From the NCBI RefSeq assembly GCF_007746075.1, contig NZ_CP036339.1, positions 6,318,028 through 6,382,027 of the forward strand: a DNA stretch of 64,000 nucleotides, given 5' to 3'. This DNA comes from Lacipirellula limnantheis. Lineage in GTDB: Bacteria; Planctomycetota; Planctomycetia; Pirellulales; Lacipirellulaceae. The position numbers and the translations under genes were made by a program. Below the pieces are notes generated by a model. The model had not been told where the DNA came from. It worked only from the letters and a program-made list of their open reading frames with translations, and ran no database searches. This document shows, piece by piece, positions 8,918 through 17,004 of this stretch; the stretch's first letter is position 1, and every line of letters begins with the position of its first letter.

Positions 8918-10744
8918 ATGAAACGACATCTGGCGGCGATTGTTCTACTAGGAAGTCTGAGTTGGGCGAGTCAGGCAACCGCCCAAATCGGCACCATCTT
9001 GTTCCAGGAGAACTTTAACGGCCTGACTCTCGGCCCGAGCGTCAACGAGCGACAACTACCGACGGCCACCAATCGCCGCCCCACGATCGCGCTGCCGGGC
9101 ACCGAAGCGGTTCCCAACGCATTCACCCACACGCCGCCAACCGGTTGGACGCAACTGGCCAACTTCAACAATTTCGGCCACCAGGATCTCCTGAATCCCG
9201 ACTATGCCGTGGGGAATCAAGTCGGCAACTCCGGCGTGGGCAACGCGGGCGACCCGGGCAGCGGCGTCGACGAGTGGGAGGGGTGGAGCTTCGCCGACTT
9301 CGACTTCTGGATCACCGCCGACACGCAACAGCGCGAACTATTCAGTCGTGCCAACAACTCGATCGTCGCGGTCGTCGACCCAGACGAGTACGACGACCTC
9401 GGCCTGGGCCTCGGCCGGCCGCAGAACTACTACAACGCGGGCCTGTCGACCAACAATATCAATGTGGCTGGCAAGAACAATGTCACCTTGGCGTTTGATT
9501 CCAGCTGGCGAGCGGAAGCGCGCGACGATCGTCACGCGAACCCCGCGCTGAACAATGGCGTGAACAGCGGCGAAGTGAACGATCAGACCGCCATTATCTA
9601 CGCAAGCTTCGACGGCGGTACGCCCGTGCGAGTCAATCTGTGGAGCTCCGACTCCAGTCTACCCGAGTTCCATGATGACGCCGTCGACGAGCGCGCCGAG
9701 GTACCGATCACGGTCCCCGCAGGCGCTCAAAACATGAAGCTGACGTTCGGCATGCTGAACGCGGGCAATGACTGGTGGTGGGCGATCGACAACTTGGAGG
9801 TTCGGCAGGGAGCCAACGCTCCGTTCTGGACCGAGAACTTCGAGTCCGTCTCCCTCGGCCCGAGCGTCAACGAGCGGTTCACCCGCCACACGACAGCCGC
9901 AAATGACGATGCTGGAAGCACTCCCATTCCTAGTTCGTTCACCCATACGCCGCCCACAGGCTGGACGGTCGACAATACGTTGCAAGGAGACCCGATTGAC
10001 GACAATTCTGGCACCTTCGAGTGGGAAACCTGGTCGTTCTCCACGAAGGAGTTCTCCGCTTATACCGGCAATACTCAGCTGTATGGGTTCCAGAAGTCGA
10101 CGGGCAATTACGCAATCGCGGATTCCGATGCGGCCGGCGGCGCCGTGACGTTGAGCACTGTTCTGCAGACTCCGACGATCAACATCGCCGGCATCGGTGC
10201 GGGCGCCTTGAAGTTGCAGTTCGATTCGGCGTGGCAATCCAGCGGTTCGCAGAATGCCGTAATCACCGTCGACTACGGCAGCGGCGAGACCGAAGTGCTG
10301 AATTGGAAGTCTGACGAGAACGATCCAGGTTTCCACGACACCAACGTGAACGAGACGGTCTCCCTCAGCCTGAACAACCCGGTCGGCGCCACGACGGCCA
10401 AGGTGCGATTCAAGTATCTCGATGCTAATAACGAGTGGTTTTGGGCGATCGACAACATCAAGATCGGTACCGGCGGAAACGCCGATTTCGACAACGACGG
10501 CGACGCCGACGGCAACGACTTCCTGATCTGGCAGCGTAATCGCGGCACGGGAACCACGCTGGCGCAAGGCGACGCCGACGGCAATGGAGTCGTCAACGAC
10601 GCAGATCTGGCGATTTGGAAGTCCCAATTTGGCCAGACCGGCCTCGCGACTGTGGCCGCGGGCGCCGTCCCGGAGCCGGCAGCCGCCGCTCTCCTTTTCA
10701 CGGGACTGATGTTCGTTGCCGGAACGAGCCGCAAGCGCCGCTAA
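8918..10744 (+). CDS. Secreted two-domain beta protein, dockerin + PEP-CTERM
   Basis: 608 residues. The signal peptide (1-22) ends in ATAQ. Two tandem domains of about 250 residues each begin F-x-ENF...LGPSVNER (near residues 30 and 305), share FTHTPPTGWT and a W-x-FAIDN-like end (WWWAIDNLEV and WFWAIDNIKI), and look like jelly-roll or concanavalin-like modules. A type I dockerin follows (DFDNDGDADGNDF, then GDADGNGVVNDADL), then PEP-CTERM (VPEPAAAALL, TM, RKRR). The start has GAGGA about 10 nt upstream. The repeated domains suggest internal duplication. It is an extracellular or surface protein of unknown ligand, and exosortase sorting is inferred from the tail. Confidence 0.85.
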   Translation: MKRHLAAIVLLGSLSWASQATAQIGTILFQENFNGLTLGPSVNERQLPTATNRRPTIALPGTEAVPNAFTHTPPTGWTQLANFNNFGHQDLLNPDYAVGNQVGNSGVGNAGDPGSGVDEWEGWSFADFDFWITADTQQRELFSRANNSIVAVVDPDEYDDLGLGLGRPQNYYNAGLSTNNINVAGKNNVTLAFDSSWRAEARDDRHANPALNNGVNSGEVNDQTAIIYASFDGGTPVRVNLWSSDSSLPEFHDDAVDERAEVPITVPAGAQNMKLTFGMLNAGNDWWWAIDNLEVRQGANAPFWTENFESVSLGPSVNERFTRHTTAANDDAGSTPIPSSFTHTPPTGWTVDNTLQGDPIDDNSGTFEWETWSFSTKEFSAYTGNTQLYGFQKSTGNYAIADSDAAGGAVTLSTVLQTPTINIAGIGAGALKLQFDSAWQSSGSQNAVITVDYGSGETEVLNWKSDENDPGFHDTNVNETVSLSLNNPVGATTAKVRFKYLDANNEWFWAIDNIKIGTGGNADFDNDGDADGNDFLIWQRNRGTGTTLAQGDADGNGVVNDADLAIWKSQFGQTGLATVAAGAVPEPAAAALLFTGLMFVAGTSRKRR

Positions 10745-10800
10745 CGCTCGCGAGCCGTAACTCGTCAGCGTGGCAACGCACGGCCTAGACGCATGGCGCC

Positions 10801-10828
10801 GTCCGGCCAGGGACCTCCCTGGCCGGAC
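10801..10828 (+). terminator. Hairpin after the gene at 8918-10744
   Basis: A perfect 12-bp stem GTCCGGCCAGGG / CCCTGGCCGGAC with a 4-nt loop, 57 nt after the stop codon. There is no U-run, so it may be a transcript-end stabilising hairpin or a weak terminator. Confidence 0.6.
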
Positions 10829-11861
10829 AGGCGTGATGCGAAGACCTCCGTCGCGAATTGAAGCTTCATCCGGCGTTCGTCAGGCTTCAGCGATGATAGC
10901 CCCGTTTCGTTGGGAAGCCACGACCCAACCGCGACGGGATGGCAGGGTGCAAATCGGGGGGCCCCTGCCGTCCGTCGCGGCTTTCTCTCCAATCTTGCGG
11001 TCTGTACGGGTGAATATTCATTACTCCTTGGCATCTCGACTTCCGATCTCTGCCGCAGCCCACCCGCCGCTGGCAGACCGGCCGCGCTGAGCGCCAAGCG
11101 GGCTCATGCTATCCATTTTGCCCCGTCTCGGCTAATGATCACTGGCCGACATGGCCCGCACGGCCGCCGCGAGATTTTTCCGCACTCGCTGCAAGTGCCG
11201 CTCGCGTGTCGCCGATGAGCAGCGAGGACGCGGCCTCGATCCCCATAGCCCCGGCCCAGGTTGGCGTACTCGCCTGCCAGGGCAGCCGCTGTGGCGGCAA
11301 CCGAGACACCCCGCGGAAGCGTTGTTTCAAGTTCGCCTTTTTGTCGCCATGGTGGAGACGGTGATCTCAGTGATCTCGGTGGACTCGCGTTTTCTCGGCG
11401 TTTTTTAGTTTTGTCGCCAGAAACGACTCTCGCGACAAATTGCCGCCGGCGACAGAAATCGCTCCGTCAGGTCCAGCACGACGACCGATCTTGCCGGCAA
11501 TTCGGGCGCCCGGCTGAAAAGCAGGCTGGCCGCCGACAGGCGTGCCGTCCTCTGCAAGGCTGAGTACCCGCCCATCCCCGGTCAAGCAGCTTTCAACGCT
11601 GATTTCCGGTCAAACGAATGGCCCAACCAAACAATTTGAACCGCCCAGGACGCCCATGAACGCCGATCAAGAAAAACAGAACGCCCCATTTATTAGCGTC
11701 CACTAGCGTCCATCAGCGCTGCTGGCTTTCCCCGGCCTTCCCCCTCGGCGTCCCTGGCGGTTGGTAATTGGAATTCGCCCCAGCGGAATTGGCGGGCGGC
11801 CGATAATGGCATATCATTGTGAAGGCTTTCACAAAGTCCTCCTCACGCTCCACGACGCGAC
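10829..11861. other. About 1.0-kb spacer without a recognisable gene
   Basis: No open frame here has a ribosome-binding site or a recognisable product. A minus-strand 63-codon frame (11139-11330) looks like a high-GC shadow or a very decayed remnant. Between 11360 and 11460 there are several GTCGC/GCGAC words in both orientations and a 'GTGATCTCAGTGATCTCGG' tandem. Near 11690 'AGCGTCCACTAGCGTCCATC' is a short tandem of the kind found in the inverted repeats elsewhere in the window. Confidence 0.5.
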
Positions 11862-12257
11862 ATGGCAAAGCAAGGTCCCCGCAAGAAGGTCCCGAAGGAG
11901 TTGGCGGTTATCAACGCCGACAACTGCACCGGCTGCGAGTCGTGCCTGGAGGTCTGCCCCGTCGACTGCATTACGCTGATGCGGATCGACCGCGGCGTCG
12001 TCAAAGGGACGCAGCAGTGGTGCGAGATCGACCTCGAACGCTGCGTCGGCTGCGAAGTCTGCGTCCACATCCCTGGCAAAAAGTCGAACCCGTACGACCT
12101 GAAGGTCTGCCCCTGGGACGCGATTGAAATGGTGCCGACCGAGATCGTCGCCACCGTAGTGGCCGAAATCGGCGGCCCGCCTGAGTACATCCAAGAGAAT
12201 TGGGACCGGCTCGTCGGCACGGCCCAGCAATTGGCCGAACTCCGCGCCGGGGCTTAG
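11862..12257 (+). CDS. Ferredoxin with two 4Fe-4S motifs
   Basis: 131 residues. The first cluster motif is CTGCESCLEVCP (CxxCxxCxxxCP, near residues 24-35). The second begins CVGCEVC (near 56-62), with its fourth Cys delayed by a 15-residue insertion (IPGKKSNPYDL) to KVCP. Each motif is preceded by the usual short strand (VINADN, EIDLER). The tail (about 95-131) is helical and extends beyond the classical ferredoxin fold. It is a cytoplasmic electron carrier whose partner is not evident; no redox operon surrounds it. The insertion before the last Cys of cluster 2 may tune or limit that cluster. Confidence 0.88.
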   Translation: MAKQGPRKKVPKELAVINADNCTGCESCLEVCPVDCITLMRIDRGVVKGTQQWCEIDLERCVGCEVCVHIPGKKSNPYDLKVCPWDAIEMVPTEIVATVVAEIGGPPEYIQENWDRLVGTAQQLAELRAGA

Positions 12258-12300
12258 CGGCTAGGTTGCCCCGCGTATCGAGCCTCCTGAACGGAGGCAG

Positions 12301-12330
12301 CGTCATCGTGAGCGTAGCGAAGGATCTAGC
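12301..12330 (+). repeat. Single arm of the GAGCGAAGCGAAGAATCTAG repeat
   Basis: CGTCATCGTGAGCGTAGCGA continues AGGATCTAG. It matches the arms of the inverted repeats at 15711-15784 and 18181-18252, but only one arm is present here. Confidence 0.7.
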
Positions 12331-12527
12331 GCCACCCCTTGGCCGTAGGCCTCGACGCGCCGTAGCCTGGGGCAATCGCAGCGCCGCCCCAGGAGCTGCC
12401 ATCCGCTGACCATCGACCACTGACAAAAAGTTCTCTCCCTCTGTCGATTCTCGCCCACTCGATCGACTACTTAGCACAGGCGCCCGTTACGGCCGAACTG
12501 AAGCATTAAATTCAAGGGAGAGAAGCC

Positions 12528-12986
12528 ATGTCCGCATCAACCGGCGCCGTCCGCCTTCATCGCGTCCTCCGCGCCCCCGCCGAACGAGTTTTTAAGGCCT
12601 TCGTCGACGGCGACGCATTGGCCCGTTGGCTGCCGCCGCACGGCTTCGTTGGCAAGGTCCATGAGATCGATGCCCAGGTCGGCGGCGGTTACCGGATGTC
12701 GTTCACCAACTTCGGCACGGGTTCCGCTCACAGCTTCAGCGTGAAGTACGTCGAGCTCGTGCCGAACGAACGGATCGTCCACACCGACCGCTTCGACGAT
12801 CCGAACCTGCCGGGCGAGATGACCGTCACAATCACGCTCAAGCCGGTCCTCTGCGGCACGGAGTTGAGCATCGTCCAAGAAGGGATCCCCGCGATGATCC
12901 CCACCGAAATGTGCTATCTCGGCTGGCAGGAATCGCTGGGGCAACTGGCGAACCTTGTGGAGCCGAGCATCCCGGACGGCGCGTAA
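12528..12986 (+). CDS. SRPBCC / AHSA1-like protein
   Basis: 152 residues with the START/Bet v1-like hydrophobic-ligand fold of the 'activator of Hsp90 ATPase homologue 1-like' family. It opens with VRLHRVLRAPAERVFKAF and has the W-L-PPHGF motif, the GGGYRMSF strand, PNERIVHTDRF and a MTVTITL strand, then a C-terminal helix with GWQESLGQLANLV. The AAGGGAGAG upstream of ATG 12528 is a clear ribosome-binding site. Proteins of this type in bacteria are mostly uncharacterised, and the ligand is unknown. It is followed by a DoxX-like gene on the same strand, though an inverted repeat separates the two. Confidence 0.88.
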   Translation: MSASTGAVRLHRVLRAPAERVFKAFVDGDALARWLPPHGFVGKVHEIDAQVGGGYRMSFTNFGTGSAHSFSVKYVELVPNERIVHTDRFDDPNLPGEMTVTITLKPVLCGTELSIVQEGIPAMIPTEMCYLGWQESLGQLANLVEPSIPDGA

Positions 12987-13038
12987 CGACTCCCCCGGTC
13001 GGGCGCCGGGGCTTGTTCAATTGCCAGCATCTTTTCCA

Positions 13039-13122
13039 TTAACCACAGAGCTCACAGAGAACACAGAGGAAAGTCTCAGGAGATCGCCTTCAACGTCTTT
13101 CTCTGTGTTCTCCGTGGTTAAT
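13039..13122. repeat. Inverted repeat, CACAGAG family
   Basis: The left arm TTAACCACAGAGCTCACAGA continues GAACACAGAG and the right arm is CTCTGTGTTCTCCGTGGTTA. The arms contain three copies of a 9-nt CACAGAG-type word. The element fills most of the spacer between the AHSA1-like and DoxX-like genes and would form a long RNA hairpin. Confidence 0.85.
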
Positions 13123-13224
13123 GCAATCGACGATGCTTGGAAATAAGGTTTGGAACGCGGGACGAAAACCAATAACTTATGCCAAACAACAAACAACACT
13201 CAAACCACTAACAGCGAGCGTGCA

Positions 13225-13611
13225 ATGAATGCGAAGAAGATTATTGGCTGGGTCCTCAGCGTCCTCATCGCAGCGATGCTGATGTTCCTGAGCGCACCCG
13301 GCAAGTTCATGGACTTCGACGGTAAAGAAGAAATGTTCGCCAAGCTGGGCTGGGGCGTGGAGGTGATGAAGACGATCGGCGTTATCGAAATCGCCGTTGC
13401 GATTCTTTACCTGATCCCGCGAACTGCGTTCATCGGCGCCGTTCTGATCACCGCCTACCTCGGCGGAGCCATCGCTACCCATGTCCGCATCAACGACCAA
13501 TTCATTATGCCCGTGATCATTGGCGTGCTGGCGTGGATCGCCCTCGGCCTCCGCGACGGCCGCGTCTTCACCACGGCGTTCACGGCTCCGCCAAAGCCGC
13601 TCGCCGACTAG
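13225..13611 (+). CDS. DoxX-like integral membrane protein
   Basis: 128 residues with four predicted membrane helices: about 5-25 (IIGWVLSVLIAAMLMFLSA), 45-65, 70-92 (FIGAVLITAYLGGAIATHV) and 98-118. The GAIATHVR motif of the DoxX-like family is present. I chose ATG 13225 because the conserved family starts there; codons upstream are non-conserved. These quinone-pathway-associated or uncharacterised inner-membrane proteins have no agreed single function. AHSA1-like and DoxX-like genes are often neighbours in bacteria. Confidence 0.85.
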   Translation: MNAKKIIGWVLSVLIAAMLMFLSAPGKFMDFDGKEEMFAKLGWGVEVMKTIGVIEIAVAILYLIPRTAFIGAVLITAYLGGAIATHVRINDQFIMPVIIGVLAWIALGLRDGRVFTTAFTAPPKPLAD

Positions 13612-13620
13612 CCCCCACTG

Positions 13621-13714
13621 CAGCCCCGGGCTTCGCCCGGGGGTCGGCCACCACATCGCGCGACATTGCCAATCGGAACGGACACCCACCCCCGGGCGGA
13701 GCCCGGGGCTAAAC
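13621..13714. repeat. BIME-like pair of GC-rich palindromes (copy 1)
   Basis: Two inverted copies of a palindromic unit, AGCCCCGGGCTTCGCCCGGG then GGTCGG, separated by about 40 nt. Each unit folds on itself and the pair can also fold together. Three further loci share this structure (within 19703-19887, 35318-35405 and 36029-36117). It lies immediately after the DoxX-like gene. Confidence 0.85.
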
Positions 13715-13737
13715 TACGTTTTACACACCCAAATTAG

Positions 13738-14583
13738 TCAGTTCTCACTCGCAATCGCCGCTGCGATCTTCCGCAAGTACTCAATGCTCCGCTGGCCAAT
13801 CTCAACGGGACTCGGTTCGTACTTGAAGACCTCCAGAGAAAGCCAACCCGCATAGCCGATTTCATCGAGCGCCGTGAGAATCGGGCCGTATTGTACGTCG
13901 CCCATCCCCGGCCCGAGCAGATTGGGATCGTTCACGTGAACGTGAACCAGCCAGTCGCGACTATCGCGGATGATGACGTCGATCGGCTCCGCCTCGCTCG
14001 ACATCGCTTTGACGTCGAGGTGGAGTCGACAGTGGGGCGACTCGACGAGCTCCGCAAGATGGATGGCGTTCTTCGCCGTGAGCATGAAGTTGCCTTCGGT
14101 CGGCCCGAGCGGCTCCAAGGCGATCGTCACCCCGTGCGCAGCGCAGAGCGGCATTGCCTCGCGCAGGATCTCGGCGGCGTATGATTCAGCGTCGTTGTAC
14201 CCGACGCCCGGCAGCAGGTTGCGCTGTTGGGGTGAGCCGAGTACCATCAGCGTACCGCCGATCTCGCCGCAGAGCTCGACCAACGCCTTGAGATAGTCCG
14301 CCGTCGTCCGGCGTACCGCGCCGTCGGGGCTGGTCAGGTGAAAGCCCTTGGTCTTCGCGAGGAGCCAATGCAGACCGATGACTTCCAACCCTGCCGCCTC
14401 GGCCTGTTGGCGGATCTCGCGCCGCTTCGCCGCCGAAACTCGGCGCGCGTCGAAGGCGTCGGTCGGCGGCAGCAGCGTGAAGGGCGCGATCTCCACCCCC
14501 GTGTACCCGAGCGACCGCATCGTCGCGGCGACCTGATCGAACGGCTCGACGCCGAACATCTCATTGCAGAAGGCGTATTTCAT
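13738..14583 (-). CDS. Sugar phosphate isomerase/epimerase-like TIM barrel
   Basis: 281 residues of the xylose-isomerase-like TIM-barrel family. It opens MKYAFCNEMF and has GYTGVEIAPF (strand 2), VIGLHWLL, LVELCGEIGGTLMVLGSP, ITIALEPLG-like VTIALEPLGP, HLDVKAMSSE and VHVHVNDPNLLGPG, then WLSLEVF. The Glu, His and Asp residues in EPLG, HLDV and HVNDPN match metal-binding positions of the family. It is a cytoplasmic enzyme, probably acting on a sugar or inositol derivative; the substrate cannot be read from sequence. It is convergent with the DoxX-like gene. Confidence 0.85.
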   Translation of the reverse strand: MKYAFCNEMFGVEPFDQVAATMRSLGYTGVEIAPFTLLPPTDAFDARRVSAAKRREIRQQAEAAGLEVIGLHWLLAKTKGFHLTSPDGAVRRTTADYLKALVELCGEIGGTLMVLGSPQQRNLLPGVGYNDAESYAAEILREAMPLCAAHGVTIALEPLGPTEGNFMLTAKNAIHLAELVESPHCRLHLDVKAMSSEAEPIDVIIRDSRDWLVHVHVNDPNLLGPGMGDVQYGPILTALDEIGYAGWLSLEVFKYEPSPVEIGQRSIEYLRKIAAAIASEN

Positions 14584-14603
14584 GGACAGCTCGGCATGAA
14601 CCC

Positions 14604-14662
14604 TGTCACTCTGAGGTACTCCGAAGAGTCCGGTTAGATTCTTCGGAGTACCTCAAAATGAC
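14604..14662. repeat. Inverted repeat, GGTACTCCGAAGA family
   Basis: Arms GAGGTACTCCGAAGAGTC and GATTCTTCGGAGTACCTC face each other across 6 nt, flanked by CACTCTG and AAAATGAC. It belongs to the TCATTCTGAG...GAATCT class of widespread bacterial intergenic repeats and lies in the divergent spacer before the methyltransferase. Confidence 0.75.
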
Positions 14663-14792
14663 GGACTGAGGGAGGCAGCGATCAGTGCGATCAACATCCA
14701 CAGTGTCGCAAACGGCGCGCCCCTTTGGTACCTTGTTCCACAGCAATGCTCCCCGATTTTCTCCGCATGATGCTCGAGCCGCGAGTCGCACG

Positions 14793-15704
14793 ATGCCGCT
14801 GAAGCAAGGAAAAATTCATCAGGGCGACTGCCTGAAGTTGATGGGGCAGATCGAAACCGGTTCGGTCGATCTCGCCTTCGCCGACCCGCCGTTCAACATT
14901 GGCTACAAGTACGACAAGTATCACGATAGCCAGGACGACGCGAAGTATCTCGACTGGTGCGCGTCCTGGATTGCCGAGATTTCGCGAATTCTCAAGCCAA
15001 GCGGCACCTTCTGGCTGGCGATCGGCGACGAGTACGCGGCGGAGCTGAAGGTCGCCGCCACGCGGCAGATTGCTCAGCCGTTCATCATGCGGGGTTGGGT
15101 CGTCTGGTACTACACTTTCGGCGTCAACTGCACGCGAAAGTTCAACCGTTCGCACGCCCATCTCTTCCAGTTCATCAAGGACGACAAGCAGTTCACGTTC
15201 AACGCCGAAGACCCGGCGGTGCGCGTCCCCTCGGCGCGGGCCCTCGTCTACGGCGACAGCCGAGCAAACCCCAAAGGCCGGCTCCCCGACGACACCTGGG
15301 TACTGCGGCCGCAAGACGCGCCGGAGAGCTTCCAGTCGATGGACGACCTCTGGTACTACTCGCGCGTCGCGGGCACGTTCAAGGAACGCCAAGGCTTCCA
15401 CGGCTGCCAAATGCCCGAGCAGCTACTCGGCCGCATTATCCGCGTGAGCAGCAACCCGGGCGACGTGGTGTTCGACCCCTTTACCGGCAGCGGCACCACG
15501 CTGGCCGTGGCAAAAAAGCTCGGCCGCGAGTTCCTCGGCACGGAACTCTCTGCCGACTACGCCAAGTACGCCACTCAGCGGCTGAAGGGGATCCAGCCGG
15601 GCGACCCGCTCGACGGCCCGGCCGATCCGGCATCGAGCTCGCCGAACACGGCCAATGGCGTGACGCTCGAGGCTCGGAACCGTCGCAAAGCGGCTGCGAA
15701 GTAA
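14793..15704 (+). CDS. Orphan DNA methyltransferase (beta-class, N6-adenine or N4-cytosine type)
   Basis: 303 residues from ATG 14793 (IHQGDCLKLM...). Motif IV is DPPF in LAFADPPFNIGYKYD near the N-terminus. The AdoMet-binding FxGxG motif (DPFTGSGTTLAVA, then GREFLGTELS) is near the C-terminus. IV before I is the beta-class order, as in CcrM/HinfI-like enzymes. DPPF favours N6-adenine, but N4-cytosine cannot be excluded. There is no restriction endonuclease or specificity subunit nearby, so it is probably an orphan regulatory or protective methylase. Codons before 14793 on this frame are not conserved in character. Confidence 0.88.
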   Translation: MPLKQGKIHQGDCLKLMGQIETGSVDLAFADPPFNIGYKYDKYHDSQDDAKYLDWCASWIAEISRILKPSGTFWLAIGDEYAAELKVAATRQIAQPFIMRGWVVWYYTFGVNCTRKFNRSHAHLFQFIKDDKQFTFNAEDPAVRVPSARALVYGDSRANPKGRLPDDTWVLRPQDAPESFQSMDDLWYYSRVAGTFKERQGFHGCQMPEQLLGRIIRVSSNPGDVVFDPFTGSGTTLAVAKKLGREFLGTELSADYAKYATQRLKGIQPGDPLDGPADPASSSPNTANGVTLEARNRRKAAAK

Positions 15705-15710
15705 CGCAGC

Positions 15711-15784
15711 CGTCATGCTGAGCGCAGCGAAGAATCTGGAAGTTTATTGGATGTGCTAGATCCTTCGCTGCGCTCAGGATGACC
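15711..15784. repeat. Inverted repeat, GAGCGAAGCGAAGAATCT family
   Basis: The left arm GTCATGCTGAGCGCAGCGAA continues GAATCT; the right arm AGATCCTTCGCTGCGCTCAG continues GATGAC. The loop is about 20 nt. It fills the convergent spacer between the methyltransferase and rlmN and may serve as a bidirectional transcript end. Confidence 0.85.
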
Positions 15785-15787
15785 ACG

Positions 15788-16867
15788 TTACGCTTCGCTC
15801 AAATTCGCCGTCTTGATGGCAATCGCATGCTTGCGATTCTCTTTGCGAACCAGCTGACCGCAGGCGGCGGCGACGTCGGCGCCGAGGCTGTAGCGGATCG
15901 TGCATTTCAGGCCGGCGGCTTTGAGATGGGCGCCGAACGCTTCGCGAGTTGAACGGTCGCTACCGTGCAAGTGTGGCGCGTCGTCGATCGGGTTGAAGGG
16001 GATGAGGTTCACGTGGACCCGCAAACCGGAGAGCCATGCGACCAGTTCGGCCGCGGCTGCCAGCGAATCGTTGAGGCCAGCGAGCATCAGGTACTCGACC
16101 ATCACTTCGGTCGAGTCAGGTTGGATGCGGTTGAGCTCCATCAGTGCGCGGCGGAGCTCGTCGAGCGGGTAGCGTTTCGCCAGCGGGATGATCTGCTGCC
16201 GCGTCTCTTGATTAGCGCTGTGCAGGCTGAGGGCGAGGTTGAGGTTCGGGAAGCGGCGGGCGCACCGGATCATCGCATCAGGCAGGCCGACCGTCGACGC
16301 CAGGATGCGACTCGGCGGTTGGTGAAAGAGCTCGGAGGCCGTGAGCGCCTCAATCGTGGCGTAGAGGTTTTCTTCGTTGTGGAACGGCTCGCCCATTCCC
16401 ATGAAGACGAGGTTGCGTAGTTGGCGGCCCTCGGCGGCGAGAATCTGGCGCGATTGGACGACCTGGTCGAGAATTTCGGGCGGCGAGAGATTCTGAGCGA
16501 TCCCCATCTTGCCGGTCGCGCAGAAATCGCACGCCGCGGCGCAGCCGACCTGGCTGGAGACGCAAAGCGTCGTCCGGCCGGTGGCGATGCGGAGGATCAC
16601 CGACTCGATGAGCATTCCGGCGCGGGTGCGAAAAAGGAGCTTCGTGGCCCCGTCTTGTTGCGAGTCATTCCGGCTATGGAGTTCGAGGGCGTGCAGGTCG
16701 ACGCGACTGGCAAACGTCTCGCGGACTTCAGCGGGAATCTCGCCGAGCGCTTCGGCATCGCTGCGGCCATGCTTCAGCAGGGCATTGCGAAAACGGCGCA
16801 GCGCCTGCGGATCGAACCGCAGTTCACGGCGCAACTGGTCCAGTGCTTGTAGATCGCAGACGTGCAT
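15788..16867 (-). CDS. rlmN: RlmN-family 23S rRNA (adenine-C2) methyltransferase
   Basis: 359 residues. A radical SAM [4Fe-4S] motif C109-x3-C113-x2-C116 lies inside SSQVGCAAACDFCATGKMG, the diagnostic RlmN/Cfr signature. It also has GMGEPFHN, LALSLHSAN, VEYLMLAGLND and the second catalytic Cys in AACGQL near residue 338. RlmN methylates A2503 of 23S rRNA and A37 of some tRNAs through a dithiol-assisted radical mechanism. RlmN is more likely than Cfr given its chromosomal, housekeeping setting, though these motifs do not fully separate the two. Confidence 0.9.
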   Translation of the reverse strand: MHVCDLQALDQLRRELRFDPQALRRFRNALLKHGRSDAEALGEIPAEVRETFASRVDLHALELHSRNDSQQDGATKLLFRTRAGMLIESVILRIATGRTTLCVSSQVGCAAACDFCATGKMGIAQNLSPPEILDQVVQSRQILAAEGRQLRNLVFMGMGEPFHNEENLYATIEALTASELFHQPPSRILASTVGLPDAMIRCARRFPNLNLALSLHSANQETRQQIIPLAKRYPLDELRRALMELNRIQPDSTEVMVEYLMLAGLNDSLAAAAELVAWLSGLRVHVNLIPFNPIDDAPHLHGSDRSTREAFGAHLKAAGLKCTIRYSLGADVAAACGQLVRKENRKHAIAIKTANLSEA

Positions 16868-16884
16868 TGAAGACTAGGTATGAA

Positions 16885-16976
16885 GATCTCTCGCAGAGGC
16901 GCAGAGGCGCGGAGGAAGAACGGAGGAGAGAGACAGCCACTCCATCTGCCTCTGCTTCTCTGCGCCTCTGCGAGAC
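16885..16976. repeat. Inverted repeat, CGCAGAGG family (copy 1)
   Basis: The left arm GATCTCTCGCAGAGGCGCAG continues AGGCGCGGAGG; the right arm ends TCTCTGCGCCTCTGCGAGA. Each arm is about three copies of an 8-9 nt CGCAGAGG word. It lies between epmB and rlmN; a second copy is at 39246-39331. Confidence 0.85.
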
Positions 16977-17004
16977 CTTTCAAGTTTGACTTTAGCAATC
17001 TGGA

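Noticed and set aside
11139..11330. Minus-strand 63-codon frame and a TPR-like reading of the same DNA
   Set aside because: The resemblance to tetratricopeptide residues in another frame is too short, and no start or repeat period supports a gene.
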